Part shown: in pieces, positions 33,651-41,885 of the stretch
Layout: each line of letters opens with the position of its first letter
Numbering within the stretch: the first letter of the stretch is position 1
Assembly (NCBI RefSeq): GCF_002557795.1
Contig: NZ_CP023777.1
Span: forward strand, 5,093,001 to 5,157,000
Reading direction: 5' to 3'
DNA length: 64,000 nucleotides
Source: Chitinophaga caeni
Lineage (GTDB): Bacteria; Bacteroidota; Bacteroidia; Chitinophagales; Chitinophagaceae
Notes under the pieces: model-generated
Database searches by the model: none
Told to the model about the DNA's origin: nothing
What the model saw: the letters and a program-made list of their open reading frames with translations, nothing else
Translations under genes and position numbers: made by a program

Positions 33651-34949
33651 TTATTCGGCTGGCAAGCCTTTTTTATAACCGCTCATCGCGTAATAAATCA
33701 TGTACAGGTAACATGGAATCATGATGATATAAGGAATTTGCCTGTCAGCCATCACGTCGGCCATTTTACCGTAGATTAACGGCAGGATGGCTCCCCCGGC
33801 GATACCCATTACCAATAATGCCGATCCGATCTTGGTAAACTTGCCAAGCTTATTGATCGCTAAAGGCCAAATGCCCGGCCACATCAGGGAATGTGCAAAA
33901 CTCACCAGGATCATAAAGATGATGGCAGTCCAACCGCTGGTTAATATCGCGCAGGTAGTGAATACCATTCCCAGGATAGCACAAAGAATAAATGCCTTCC
34001 TTTGGGAAATAAATTTAGGCACCAACACGATACCCAGTAAATATCCTACTGTAAAGGCAATTAAACTACCGATACCGAACTTGGAAGCAATGTCCTGGGT
34101 AAACCCTTGCGATTCACCGAATAAAGTCAAGGAATCGATCGCTAATACCTCTACCCCTACATATAAGAATATACAAATTACGCCTAATACGAGGTACGGC
34201 ACCTGGAATACAGAAGTCCTGCCATACTGGTCCGGTTCATTAGATTCCACGTTGTCTTCCGCGTTAACTTCCGGCAGTGGGGCTTTCCTTACAATGAAGG
34301 CCAGGACAAATAAAACGGCTGCCATCACGATATAAGGCACGATCACCTTCGATGCCAGTAATGTCAATTCCGCTTCTTTCTCGGCGCCGCTAAGGGTCTT
34401 GATACGTTCGGAGATTTCCGCACTGTCATGGAACAAGAACATGCTCAGGATAAAAATACCGATCATACCGGCCACCTTGTTACAGATACCCATGATACTC
34501 ATACGCTGCGCCGCGCTATCAATCGGGCCTAAAATCGTAACATAGGGGTTTACGGCTGCTTGCAGCAAGGTCATGCCGGCAGCAGTAGTAAATAAACCCA
34601 GTAAGAAAACGATGTAAGAACGGCTTTGTGCCGCGGGGATAAATACCAGGGCGCCGATGGCCATCACGACGAGGCTGAGCGACATTCCCTTGGTAAACCC
34701 GATCTTCTTCAGGATGAGCGAAGAAGGGATTGCCATGGCAAAGTAGGAAATATAAAATGCGAATGTCACGAAGTATGCTTCGAAATCAGTAAGTTCGCAT
34801 GCCTGTTTCAAGAAAGGTATTAGCAAGCTGTTGAGCCAGGTAACAAAACCCAGGATAAAAAACATGGTCCCGATAACGACCATGGCCTGCTTATAATTTG
34901 ATGGTGTAGCCGTACTGCTGGCTGGTTTGGTTGAAGTCATTGTTGACAT
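33651..34949 (-). CDS. FHS-family sugar permease (glucose/galactose type)
   Basis: A 432-residue major-facilitator protein with twelve predicted helices. The motif F-V-T-W-L-N-S-L-L-I-P-F-L-K and the later L-L-Q-A-A-V-N-P-Y-V-T are typical of the fucose/galactose/glucose:H+ symporter (FHS) family, the group that includes GluP. It likely imports galactose or glucose across the inner membrane; galK lies downstream on the same strand, although 278 bases and a terminator lie between them. It diverges from a second FHS permease over a region with a perfect operator-like palindrome whose edge touches its own -7-like element. Confidence 0.88.
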   Translation of the reverse strand: MSTMTSTKPASSTATPSNYKQAMVVIGTMFFILGFVTWLNSLLIPFLKQACELTDFEAYFVTFAFYISYFAMAIPSSLILKKIGFTKGMSLSLVVMAIGALVFIPAAQSRSYIVFLLGLFTTAAGMTLLQAAVNPYVTILGPIDSAAQRMSIMGICNKVAGMIGIFILSMFLFHDSAEISERIKTLSGAEKEAELTLLASKVIVPYIVMAAVLFVLAFIVRKAPLPEVNAEDNVESNEPDQYGRTSVFQVPYLVLGVICIFLYVGVEVLAIDSLTLFGESQGFTQDIASKFGIGSLIAFTVGYLLGIVLVPKFISQRKAFILCAILGMVFTTCAILTSGWTAIIFMILVSFAHSLMWPGIWPLAINKLGKFTKIGSALLVMGIAGGAILPLIYGKMADVMADRQIPYIIMIPCYLYMIYYAMSGYKKGLPAE

Positions 34950-34967
34950 AAGCTGCTTTGATTGAAT

Positions 34968-34983
34968 GTGTTCACGTGAACAC
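34968..34983. promoter_or_regulatory. 16-bp perfect palindrome, probable operator
   Basis: GTGTTCAC/GTGAACAC is a perfect inverted repeat with a central CG, the usual shape of a LacI-family operator. It lies 19 bases upstream of the minus-strand permease ATG and abuts a -7-like element, TATGTTCG, read on the minus strand (34983-34990). A repressor bound here would cover the transcription start of that permease and could affect the divergent unit. No regulator gene is present in the window. Confidence 0.7.
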
Positions 34984-35096
34984 GAACATACTCATTACTT
35001 TTTAAATTTCATAAATATATTAGCTAAAACGTTAAAGCAGTTATGAAACCTGAACATTTTCTTTAGTTTTTTGCGAAAATGATAAAAAATAATTTA

Positions 35097-35104
35097 TACA
35101 TTTA
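35097..35104 (+). promoter_or_regulatory. Possible -7 element of the plus-strand permease operon
   Basis: TACATTTA differs from TAnnTTTG only in the last base. A TTTG occurs at 35070-35073. The ATG is at 35138. Confidence 0.4.
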
Positions 35105-35137
35105 TTGCCACAAATTTATTTAAAATTAACAAGTAAT

Positions 35138-36559
35138 ATGTCCACGCAATCGAAGCAAGGAACCCACCCACAGTTTTTTGTGTTAGTAATGGTGTTCTTT
35201 TTCTGGGGGTTTGTTGCTGCCTCTAATGATATTCTGATACCACTTTTTAAGGAAAAATTCCACTTGGAACAATGGCAATCGCAACTGGTAGGATTTGCAT
35301 TTTATATCGCCTATTTCGTAGGAGCTATTATTTATTTCATCGTTGGAAAAATTTGGGGCACCGATCCCCTCAACCGTATCGGGTATAAAAACGGGATCGT
35401 TTACGGGATCATTTTCTCCGGTCTAGGTACCTTGGTATTTTACCCGGCTGCCCAAACCGAATCTTTCGCTTTAATGCTCACCGCATTATTCATGGTAGGC
35501 TTAGGTTTCTCTTTGCAACAAATTGCTGCCAACCCCTTTGCAATCGCCCTGGGCGACCCTGCCGACGGCGCCAAGCGCTTGAACGCAGCGGGTGGTATCA
35601 ATAATTTCGGTTCCACGCTGGGTCCTGTATTGGTAAGTATCGCCATCTTTGGCGAGGCCACGAAGGATGCGGCGAAAAATGCACCGATCAGCGCCGTGAA
35701 AATCCCTTACCTGGTATTGGGCGTATTATTCATATTGGTAGCGATCGTGTTTTACATGTCGAAATTACCGGCTGTGCGTAACGATGAAAAGATGGAGAAA
35801 GGCTTCGGCGCGTTGAAATACCCGCAGTTAGTGCTGGGTATGGTGGCCATCTTCATTTATGTAGGAGTTGAAGTTTCTATCGCTTCCAACCTGGGTGAAT
35901 ATTTGAAGGTAACCGAAAACCTGGACTCCTCTCAAATCAGCCACTACGTTTCTTTATTCTGGGCTAGTATGATGATGGGGCGTTGGACTGCCGGTACGAG
36001 TGCATTCAACCCATCTGCAACTTGGAAAAAAATATTAACGGTTATTGTACCGTATATAGCGTTCGTCGTTTATTTATTGATTAACGCGATCAGGGAAGGT
36101 GATGTTAGCGATCTATATATTTACGGTGTATGTATTTCATTCATCGTGGTAGCCTTCTTCTTAAGTCAAGATAAACCCGCCCGTCAATTATTAGTATTTG
36201 CCTTATTTGGTATTGCTGCAATGGTGATCGGTTTGGTGACAACAGGTAAAGTAGCATTGTTTGCCTTTATCAGTGGAGGTCTTTTCTGCTCCGTAATGTG
36301 GCCTTGTATCTTCACATTGGCTACCGCAGGTTTGGGGAAATATACTTCCCAAGGTTCTGCCTTCTTAATTATGATGATTCTCGGTGGGGCGATCGTTCCA
36401 CTTGTTCAAGGTGGCTTGGCCGATACGATCGGTATCCACACTTCTTACATCATACCTGTATTGTGCTTTGCATACTTAGCATTTTACGCGATCAGAGTTA
36501 AATCTATACTAAAATCTCAAGGAATTGATTATGAGTCAGCAATTAGCGGTGGGCATTGA
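35138..36559 (+). CDS. FHS-family sugar permease (GlcNAc/hexose type)
   Basis: A 473-residue major-facilitator protein from ATG 35138 (M-S-T-Q-S-K-Q); the upstream in-frame extension to 35105 is AT-rich leader. Helix-1 F-F-F-W-G-F-V-A-A-S-N-D-I-L-I-P is the FHS signature. The sequence G-F-S-L-Q-Q-I-A-A-N-P and the long loop K-R-L-N-A-A-G-G-I-N-N-F-G are shared with fucose and NagP-type permeases. It is the first gene of a run with a ROK kinase, a glycosylasparaginase and CutC. Its end overlaps the kinase start by 29 bases, so the transported sugar is probably the kinase substrate, GlcNAc or glucose. Confidence 0.88.
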   Translation: MSTQSKQGTHPQFFVLVMVFFFWGFVAASNDILIPLFKEKFHLEQWQSQLVGFAFYIAYFVGAIIYFIVGKIWGTDPLNRIGYKNGIVYGIIFSGLGTLVFYPAAQTESFALMLTALFMVGLGFSLQQIAANPFAIALGDPADGAKRLNAAGGINNFGSTLGPVLVSIAIFGEATKDAAKNAPISAVKIPYLVLGVLFILVAIVFYMSKLPAVRNDEKMEKGFGALKYPQLVLGMVAIFIYVGVEVSIASNLGEYLKVTENLDSSQISHYVSLFWASMMMGRWTAGTSAFNPSATWKKILTVIVPYIAFVVYLLINAIREGDVSDLYIYGVCISFIVVAFFLSQDKPARQLLVFALFGIAAMVIGLVTTGKVALFAFISGGLFCSVMWPCIFTLATAGLGKYTSQGSAFLIMMILGGAIVPLVQGGLADTIGIHTSYIIPVLCFAYLAFYAIRVKSILKSQGIDYESAISGGH

Positions 36560-37496
36560 TATTGGAGGAACCAATACCGTGTTCGGCATTGTAGATAGAA
36601 GAGGTAACATTTTGTGCGATGGGAAAATGTCAACCAAAGCCCATGAAGAAGTTACGACCTACTTATCCGAACTACACGGGCACTTATCCAAACTTATCGA
36701 CCAAGTCGGCGGACCCGCCAATATTAAAGGTATCGGCGTGGGCGCTCCTAACGGAAATTATTATTCAGGAAATATTGAATATGCTCCCAACCTTCGCTGG
36801 AAGGGAATCATTCCCTTGGCAAGCATGTTACAAGGTTTGTTCAATATCCCTACGCATCTCACCAATGATGCCAACGCGGCTGCCGTAGGTGAAATGACGT
36901 ACGGTGCGGCCAGGGGTATGAAGGATTTCATCATGATTACCCTCGGTACCGGCGTGGGAAGCGGCATCGTGGCCAACGGTCAATTGATCTACGGTCATGA
37001 TGGTTTTGCAGGCGAATTGGGTCACGTCATCGTGATTCCGGGCGGAAGATTACACCCGGGTACAGGCGCTAAAGGTTCACTCGAATCTTATGCTTCTGCG
37101 ACGGGCGTTACCAATACTGCTATCGAGTTCTTACACAACAGGCCTGAAACGGAAAGCTTGCTTAGAAACTACCCTGAAAATGAAATTTCTTCCAAGGTGA
37201 TTTTCGAAGCGGCACAAAAAGGCGATCCGCTTGCCCGCGAAGTATACGCTTACACGGGAAAAGTACTGGGTGAAGCCCTGGCCAACTTCGTGATGTTCTC
37301 CAGCCCGGAAGCCATCATCCTCTTCGGTGGTCTTACGAAAGCCGGTGACCTCATCATGAAACCTGTAAGGGAGCATATGGAGAAAAACTTATTGCCTATA
37401 TTCCAAAATAAAGTGAAATTGCTTTTCTCGGAACTGAAGGAAAGTGATGCCGCTATTCTCGGCGCCAGCGCACTGGCCTGGGAAATGAAAGATTAA
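36531..37496 (+). CDS. ROK-family sugar kinase lacking the zinc cysteines
   Basis: A 321-residue kinase from ATG 36531 (an in-frame TTG six bases earlier is less likely). It has the ATP motif G-I-D-I-G-G-T-N-T, the substrate region T-N-D-A-N-A-A-A-V-G-E and G-T-G-V-G-S-G-I, and the ROK residues G-E-L-G-H (His165). The canonical C-x-C-G-x-x-G-C-x-E zinc loop is replaced by H-P-G-T-G-A-K-G-S-L-E (175-185) with no cysteine. It probably phosphorylates glucose, GlcNAc or a related hexose delivered by the overlapping permease gene. The absence of zinc ligands is unusual but occurs in some ROK kinases. Confidence 0.85.
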   Translation: MSQQLAVGIDIGGTNTVFGIVDRRGNILCDGKMSTKAHEEVTTYLSELHGHLSKLIDQVGGPANIKGIGVGAPNGNYYSGNIEYAPNLRWKGIIPLASMLQGLFNIPTHLTNDANAAAVGEMTYGAARGMKDFIMITLGTGVGSGIVANGQLIYGHDGFAGELGHVIVIPGGRLHPGTGAKGSLESYASATGVTNTAIEFLHNRPETESLLRNYPENEISSKVIFEAAQKGDPLAREVYAYTGKVLGEALANFVMFSSPEAIILFGGLTKAGDLIMKPVREHMEKNLLPIFQNKVKLLFSELKESDAAILGASALAWEMKD

Positions 37497-37532
37497 TTTT
37501 GCCAGGAAGCAAAAGCTTCACAAATTTACAAT

Positions 37533-38582
37533 ATGCAAAACAGGCGTAAATTTTTCAAGGCAGCAGTGCTTGGTGCTGCTGCCTTTTCAATTGACGGGGT
37601 TTCTAAAACGGCCAAAGCTGCCACCCCCAAAGTTGTAAAAGGGAAACCGATCGTTGTTTCTACCTGGGATTTCGGGATCGCTGCCAACGCGGAAGCATGG
37701 AAAGTGCTAAGCGCTGGCGGACGGGCGCTAGATGCCGTGGAACGCGGCGTACACGTACCTGAAGCCGATCCTAAGAACCACAGCGTCGGTTATAGCGGCT
37801 ATCCCGACCGTGACGGGCATGTTACCTTGGATGCCTGCATCATGGATGAATACTCCAATTGCGGCTCGGTAGCTGCCTTGGAACATATCGTGCATCCTAT
37901 TTCCGTTGCCCGGTTGGTGATGGAAAAAACGCCGCATGTTATGCTCGTAGGCGAAGGCGCCTTGCAGTTCGCCTTGGAAAACGGTTTCAAAAAGGAAAAC
38001 TTGCTCACCCAGGAAGCGGAAAAAGCCTGGAAAGAGTGGTTAGAAAAATCGGAATATAAGCCGATCATCAACATGGAAACCAAATCCTACGACAGCAATG
38101 GTGCAACGGCTTACAACCCGCTGATGCTGCCGGGGAACGTGTACAACCACGATACGATCGGCATGTTGGCGATGGATGCGAACGGGAACCTTTCCGGTGC
38201 TTGCACTACCAGCGGCATGGCCTTCAAATTACGCGGCCGGGTTGGAGATTCTCCTATCATCGGCGCCGGTTTGTTCGTCGATAATGAAGTTGGTGCGGCT
38301 ACCTCGACCGGTGTCGGTGAGGAAGTGATCCGCATAGTAGGTAGCCACCTGGTAGTGGAGTTAATGCGCCAAGGTTATTCGCCTGAAAATGCTTGTAAAG
38401 AGGCCGTGATGCGCATCGTAAAACGCGATCCAGCGAAGGCGAAAGCTATCCAGATCGGTTTCCTAGCCTTGAATAAAAAAGGTGAACACGGTGCATATTG
38501 CTTGCAGCAAGGATTCAACTACGCTGTTTGCAACGCGGAAGATCAAAAGAAATTGATTAAGGGCAAGTATTATTTTAAATAA
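37533..38582 (+). CDS. N4-(beta-N-acetylglucosaminyl)-L-asparaginase (glycosylasparaginase)
   Basis: A 349-residue N-terminal-nucleophile hydrolase with a twin-arginine-type leader (N-R-R-K-F-F-K-A-A-V-L-G-A-A-A-F), so export is expected. The autocatalytic cleavage site is N-H-D-T-I-G-M, with Thr208 as the new N-terminal nucleophile. The surroundings N-G-N-L-S-G-A-C-T-T-S-G and R-V-G-D-S-P-I-I-G-A-G-L are conserved in glycosylasparaginases and distinguish it from plant-type asparaginases. It splits the GlcNAc-Asn bond left after N-glycan trimming. It lies 36 bases after the ROK kinase and fits the glycoprotein-degradation theme. Confidence 0.92.
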   Translation: MQNRRKFFKAAVLGAAAFSIDGVSKTAKAATPKVVKGKPIVVSTWDFGIAANAEAWKVLSAGGRALDAVERGVHVPEADPKNHSVGYSGYPDRDGHVTLDACIMDEYSNCGSVAALEHIVHPISVARLVMEKTPHVMLVGEGALQFALENGFKKENLLTQEAEKAWKEWLEKSEYKPIINMETKSYDSNGATAYNPLMLPGNVYNHDTIGMLAMDANGNLSGACTTSGMAFKLRGRVGDSPIIGAGLFVDNEVGAATSTGVGEEVIRIVGSHLVVELMRQGYSPENACKEAVMRIVKRDPAKAKAIQIGFLALNKKGEHGAYCLQQGFNYAVCNAEDQKKLIKGKYYFK

Positions 38583-38605
38583 TTCATCTTCTATATTGAA
38601 TTGAA

Positions 38606-39352
38606 ATGGCAATCGTTTTAGAAATTGCAGCGGGCTCCGTTGGCTCATGTATTGCTGCGCAAAATGGGGGCGCAGACCGGGTTGAATTATGTGATAACTT
38701 GTTAGAAGGTGGTACAACCCCCAGCTATGGCACCATCGCGGTAGCCAGGGAGAAGATCAGTATACAACTATATCCCATTATCCGCCCGCGAGGGGGTGAT
38801 TTTCTCTATGATGATACCGAGTTCGAAGTGATGAAAAAGGACATCAGGATGTGCAAAGAGCTGGGATGTGATGGCGTGGTAACCGGTTTATTAACAGCCG
38901 ATGGCAGGGTCGATAAAATCAGAACGACCGAGTTAGTTGAATTGGCATACCCTTTAGGCGTTACTTTCCACCGCGCATTCGACATGACGGTTGATCCTTT
39001 CCAAGCCATGGAAGATATCATCGATTGTGGCTGCGAGAGAATCTTATCGTCAGGACACCGAAATACGGCGGTTGAAGGGGCCGGGTTATTAGCAGAACTG
39101 GTCAACAAAGCCGATGGCCGCATCACGATCATGGTCGGCTCGGGTGTCAGGGCCAACAATATTGCGGAACTCGTTACAACAACGAAAGCAACAGAGTACC
39201 ATACATCAGCTAAAGCTTACGAAGAAAGCCAGATGCAATTCAGAAACCCTAATGTTAGTATGGGCGGTATTCCCGGGGTTCCCGAATACGGGATTTCTCT
39301 TACCCAGGCAGACCAGGTAGCTACCATTCGTAAAATTGCTGAAGAAGTTTAG
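38606..39352 (+). CDS. cutC: CutC family protein
   Basis: A 248-residue TIM-barrel protein with the CutC hallmarks E-I-A-A-G-S-V-G-S-C, A-D-R-V-E-L-C, and R-P-R-G-G-D-F-L-Y. CutC was first linked to copper tolerance in E. coli, but a direct role in copper handling is disputed and the catalytic function is unknown. Here it follows the glycosylasparaginase by 23 bases in an apparent amino-sugar operon. That context does not support a copper role and suggests a sugar-related one; this is inference only. Confidence 0.9.
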   Translation: MAIVLEIAAGSVGSCIAAQNGGADRVELCDNLLEGGTTPSYGTIAVAREKISIQLYPIIRPRGGDFLYDDTEFEVMKKDIRMCKELGCDGVVTGLLTADGRVDKIRTTELVELAYPLGVTFHRAFDMTVDPFQAMEDIIDCGCERILSSGHRNTAVEGAGLLAELVNKADGRITIMVGSGVRANNIAELVTTTKATEYHTSAKAYEESQMQFRNPNVSMGGIPGVPEYGISLTQADQVATIRKIAEEV

Positions 39353-39415
39353 TAAACTTTATTTACAAATATTAAACAAATGCTTCTATATTTACTGAAA
39401 CGAAAGACAGTAAAT

Positions 39416-40309
39416 ATGAAGCATTTGTTATTTGGGCTATGCCTAGCATTTTTATCTTTCCCTGCCTTTGCTCAATCCAAAGGCGTAAAAGGCGTAAAAC
39501 ATGTCATCTTGATAGGACTGGACGGCTTCGGCTCTTATAGCATCCCGAAAGCGGAAATGCCCCGGCTTAAAGAAATGATGCAACAAGGTTCTTGGACAAT
39601 TAAAGCCCGGAACGTATTACCTACTTCCAGCGCTGTTAACTGGGCATCGCTCCTCATGGGCGCCAGCCCGGAAATACATGGTTACACGGAATGGAACAGC
39701 CGCAAACCGGAAATACCATCGCGCGTTGTTGATCAATTCGGGATGTTCCCATCTATCTTTACACTCTTGTACGAACAAAAACCGAAGTATTCCGCCGGTG
39801 TGATTTACACCTGGGAAGGTATCGGCTACCTCTTTCCCAAGCAAACCGTGAAAAAAGATGTGCATTGTGAATCAGATAGCATGACCACTGCTGTTGCAAC
39901 AGATTATATCAAAAACGAAAAGCCTAATTTCTTATTCATACATTTCGATCAACCTGATGAAACGGGGCATAAAATCGGGCATGATACCCCGGAGTATTAC
40001 GCGCAATTGAAAATCCAAGATCAATTAATTGGTAAAATCCTCGATGCCATTAAAGAATCCGGCACCTGGGATGAAACAATCGTGATGCTGACTGCCGATC
40101 ATGGCGGGATTAATAAAGGTCACGGTGGCAAAACCCTGCAAGAAATAGAAATTCCATGGTTAATTATGGGTAAAGGCATCAAAAAAAATCAAGAAATACA
40201 GGAAACAGTTAACACTTTTGATACCGCGGCAACAATTGCCTATATATTCGGGCTAAAAGTGCCACAGGCTTGGATTGGTAGAAATGTTAGGACTGCTTTC
40301 ACCAAGTAA
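39416..40309 (+). CDS. Secreted alkaline-phosphatase-superfamily phosphodiesterase
   Basis: A 297-residue exported protein from ATG 39416, where the signal peptide M-K-H-L-L-F-G-L-C-L-A-F-L-S-F-P-A-F-A-Q starts cleanly. Metal and catalytic motifs of the type I phosphodiesterase/nucleotide pyrophosphatase branch are visible: G-L-D-G-F-G, P-T-S-S-A-V-N-W (nucleophile Thr/Ser), D-Q-P-D-E-T-G-H and T-A-D-H-G-G-I, with a final G-H-G-G. It probably cleaves a phosphodiester or phosphomonoester in the periplasm; the substrate is unknown. It follows cutC by 63 bases. Confidence 0.83.
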   Translation: MKHLLFGLCLAFLSFPAFAQSKGVKGVKHVILIGLDGFGSYSIPKAEMPRLKEMMQQGSWTIKARNVLPTSSAVNWASLLMGASPEIHGYTEWNSRKPEIPSRVVDQFGMFPSIFTLLYEQKPKYSAGVIYTWEGIGYLFPKQTVKKDVHCESDSMTTAVATDYIKNEKPNFLFIHFDQPDETGHKIGHDTPEYYAQLKIQDQLIGKILDAIKESGTWDETIVMLTADHGGINKGHGGKTLQEIEIPWLIMGKGIKKNQEIQETVNTFDTAATIAYIFGLKVPQAWIGRNVRTAFTK

Positions 40310-40484
40310 TTCTTAGAATATTTTTTAATGCGTAAAATTGCGCAAATCGTTTGCATCGAAATTCATGGCATTCATATTGATATACTTATAAGAATTCATC
40401 ACATTATTACATGCATTCTTTTTGTAGAGAAAAGAGTTTTTGTAATTTAACATGTGATTTCTGACTCGAATTAATATGTTATCT

Positions 40485-41264
40485 ATGAAACGATTTGCGC
40501 TATTTATGATAATGGCCGTTGGTTCCAATACCCTTATTAAAGCACAGAATACACCCCAACATCTTAGTGTTCTAAGCTATAATATCCACCATGCGGAGAA
40601 CAACAACGGGGAACTGGATATCAGCGGCATCGCTAAAGTAATTCTCGCTTACAATCCTGATGTGGTTGCATTACAAGAAGTTGATAGTATGACAACGCGC
40701 ACCAAGCAAGTGGATCAACTCAAAGAGTTAGCTTCCCTCACCGGTATGTATATTTATTTCAGTAAAGCAATGGACTTACAAGGTGGCGGATATGGAACCG
40801 GGGTGCTTTCAAAGTTCCCTATTGATAGTAGCTATAGCATTCCATTGCCCAGTAAAAACCCGAAAGCAGAACCGCGCACTGCCGCGGTAACCCGCTTAGT
40901 ATTGCCCGATGACAGCCTTTTCAATTTTGTAAGCACCCATCTCGACTTTAATGAAGATGGAATCGACAGAACAGAACAAATGAATATTTTATATAAACAT
41001 TTCGAACCGGGAATAACCCCGACTATTATCGCGGGTGATTTCAACACCGTTCCCGGGTCTAAAGAAATGTTACATTTCAAAAAATTATACCACGACGTAA
41101 CAGAATTCAGCGGGCCAACGCATCCCGCAGATTCGCCCAAGATTAAAATAGATTACATATTTGTTCACCCGGCATCCAGATTCAACATAATCAAATCAAA
41201 AGTTATTGAAGAAACGATAGCCTCCGATCATCGACCAGTGATGTGCGAATTGGAAATCAATTAA
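40485..41264 (+). CDS. Secreted endonuclease/exonuclease/phosphatase family protein
   Basis: A 259-residue EEP-fold metalloenzyme with signal peptide M-K-R-F-A-L-F-M-I-M-A-V-G. An in-frame ATG at 40476 is possible but adds only three residues. The motifs L-S-Y-N-I-H, A-L-Q-E-V-D (Glu metal ligand), G-D-F-N-T-V, D-Y-I-F-V-H and S-D-H-R-P-V (catalytic Asp-His) are all intact. Such exported EEP proteins hydrolyse nucleotides, sugar phosphates or phospholipids outside the cell; the exact substrate is unknown. It ends the run of genes that starts at the permease. Confidence 0.88.
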   Translation: MKRFALFMIMAVGSNTLIKAQNTPQHLSVLSYNIHHAENNNGELDISGIAKVILAYNPDVVALQEVDSMTTRTKQVDQLKELASLTGMYIYFSKAMDLQGGGYGTGVLSKFPIDSSYSIPLPSKNPKAEPRTAAVTRLVLPDDSLFNFVSTHLDFNEDGIDRTEQMNILYKHFEPGITPTIIAGDFNTVPGSKEMLHFKKLYHDVTEFSGPTHPADSPKIKIDYIFVHPASRFNIIKSKVIEETIASDHRPVMCELEIN

Positions 41265-41393
41265 CATATCAACAAAAAAACAACAAGAACAAAAGCAAAA
41301 AAAATATTAACAATCATTATTGTCCTACTAAATTTTCAACGAAAAAATTATCATCGCCTCAAAAGTTCGATCCAATGTTCACCTGCACATTTC

Positions 41394-41600
41394 TTTGTAC
41401 TTTTTTTGCTTGCCCAAAAAAGTAACAAAAAAGGGCACAAATTGACCATCACAGCCGCCAATTAGATTGCTCGATCCAGCTTTTGTGCTACTGTATGGCC
41501 AAGCTTCCCTTCGCTATCAACGGTGCGAAGTTCCACGGTTTTGTTGGCGGGGCCGAATAGATCACCCTTCGCTTATGTCCTTGACCATGTAAGGAAATCC
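41394..41600. repeat. Probable dispersed intergenic repeat element
   Basis: A near-perfect inverted repeat with a short loop leads a noncoding block of about 200 bases. The AAAAAAGTAACAAA-type motif resembles intergenic repeats seen in several Bacteroidota genomes (recollection, not searched). Only one copy occurs in the window. Confidence 0.4.
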
Positions 41601-41647
41601 AAGTAAATTGGATGCAATTTTAGTCGGACAACAATGATTAACAATTT

Positions 41648-41684
41648 AAAAAAATCCCAGTTATCCCATAACCGGGATTTTTTA
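41648..41684 (+). terminator. Intrinsic terminator upstream of the GH20 gene
   Basis: AAATCCC-A-GTTAT pairs with ATAAC-C-GGGATTT, followed by TTTTT. It likely ends the EEP transcript or the repeat transcript. Confidence 0.8.
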
Positions 41685-41885
41685 TTCCACGTCATTCCCC
41701 CCATCATTCCCCTATCATCCCCCCCAATATTCACGGCCATTTCCATTGCCCCCCAAAACTTCCCCGAAAAAAATCCGTGAAATCCCCTAATCCATAAAAA
41801 TCCGTGATTAATTTAATCAATCAATATCTATCTTTATACCTAACAGTGATCCAAAATATTTCAACACACAAAAGAAACACGCTCC

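Larger units (their letters stand above)
41265..41885. other. Gene-free region with a probable dispersed repeat and a terminator
   Basis: A 620-base stretch between two catabolic genes. It holds an inverted repeat TTTGTACTTTTTTTG/CAAAAAAGTAACAAA (41394-41408 and 41415-41429), a GC-richer block to about 41600 without a reading frame, a terminator at 41648-41684, then a C-rich tract (41697-41770). Near 41765-41810 the word AAAAATCCGTGA occurs twice. The GH20 promoter should lie at the right end (TATCTTTATACC). Confidence 0.6.

Noticed and set aside
40325..40528. Minus-strand 67-codon frame upstream of the EEP-family gene
   Set aside because: It overlaps the promoter and start of the plus-strand gene, is AT-driven and Asn-rich, and has no motif.
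41697..41770. C-rich tract that might form an i-motif or G-quadruplex on the other strand
   Set aside because: The C runs are irregular and a terminator precedes them; by eye there are not four well-spaced runs that make a convincing quadruplex.
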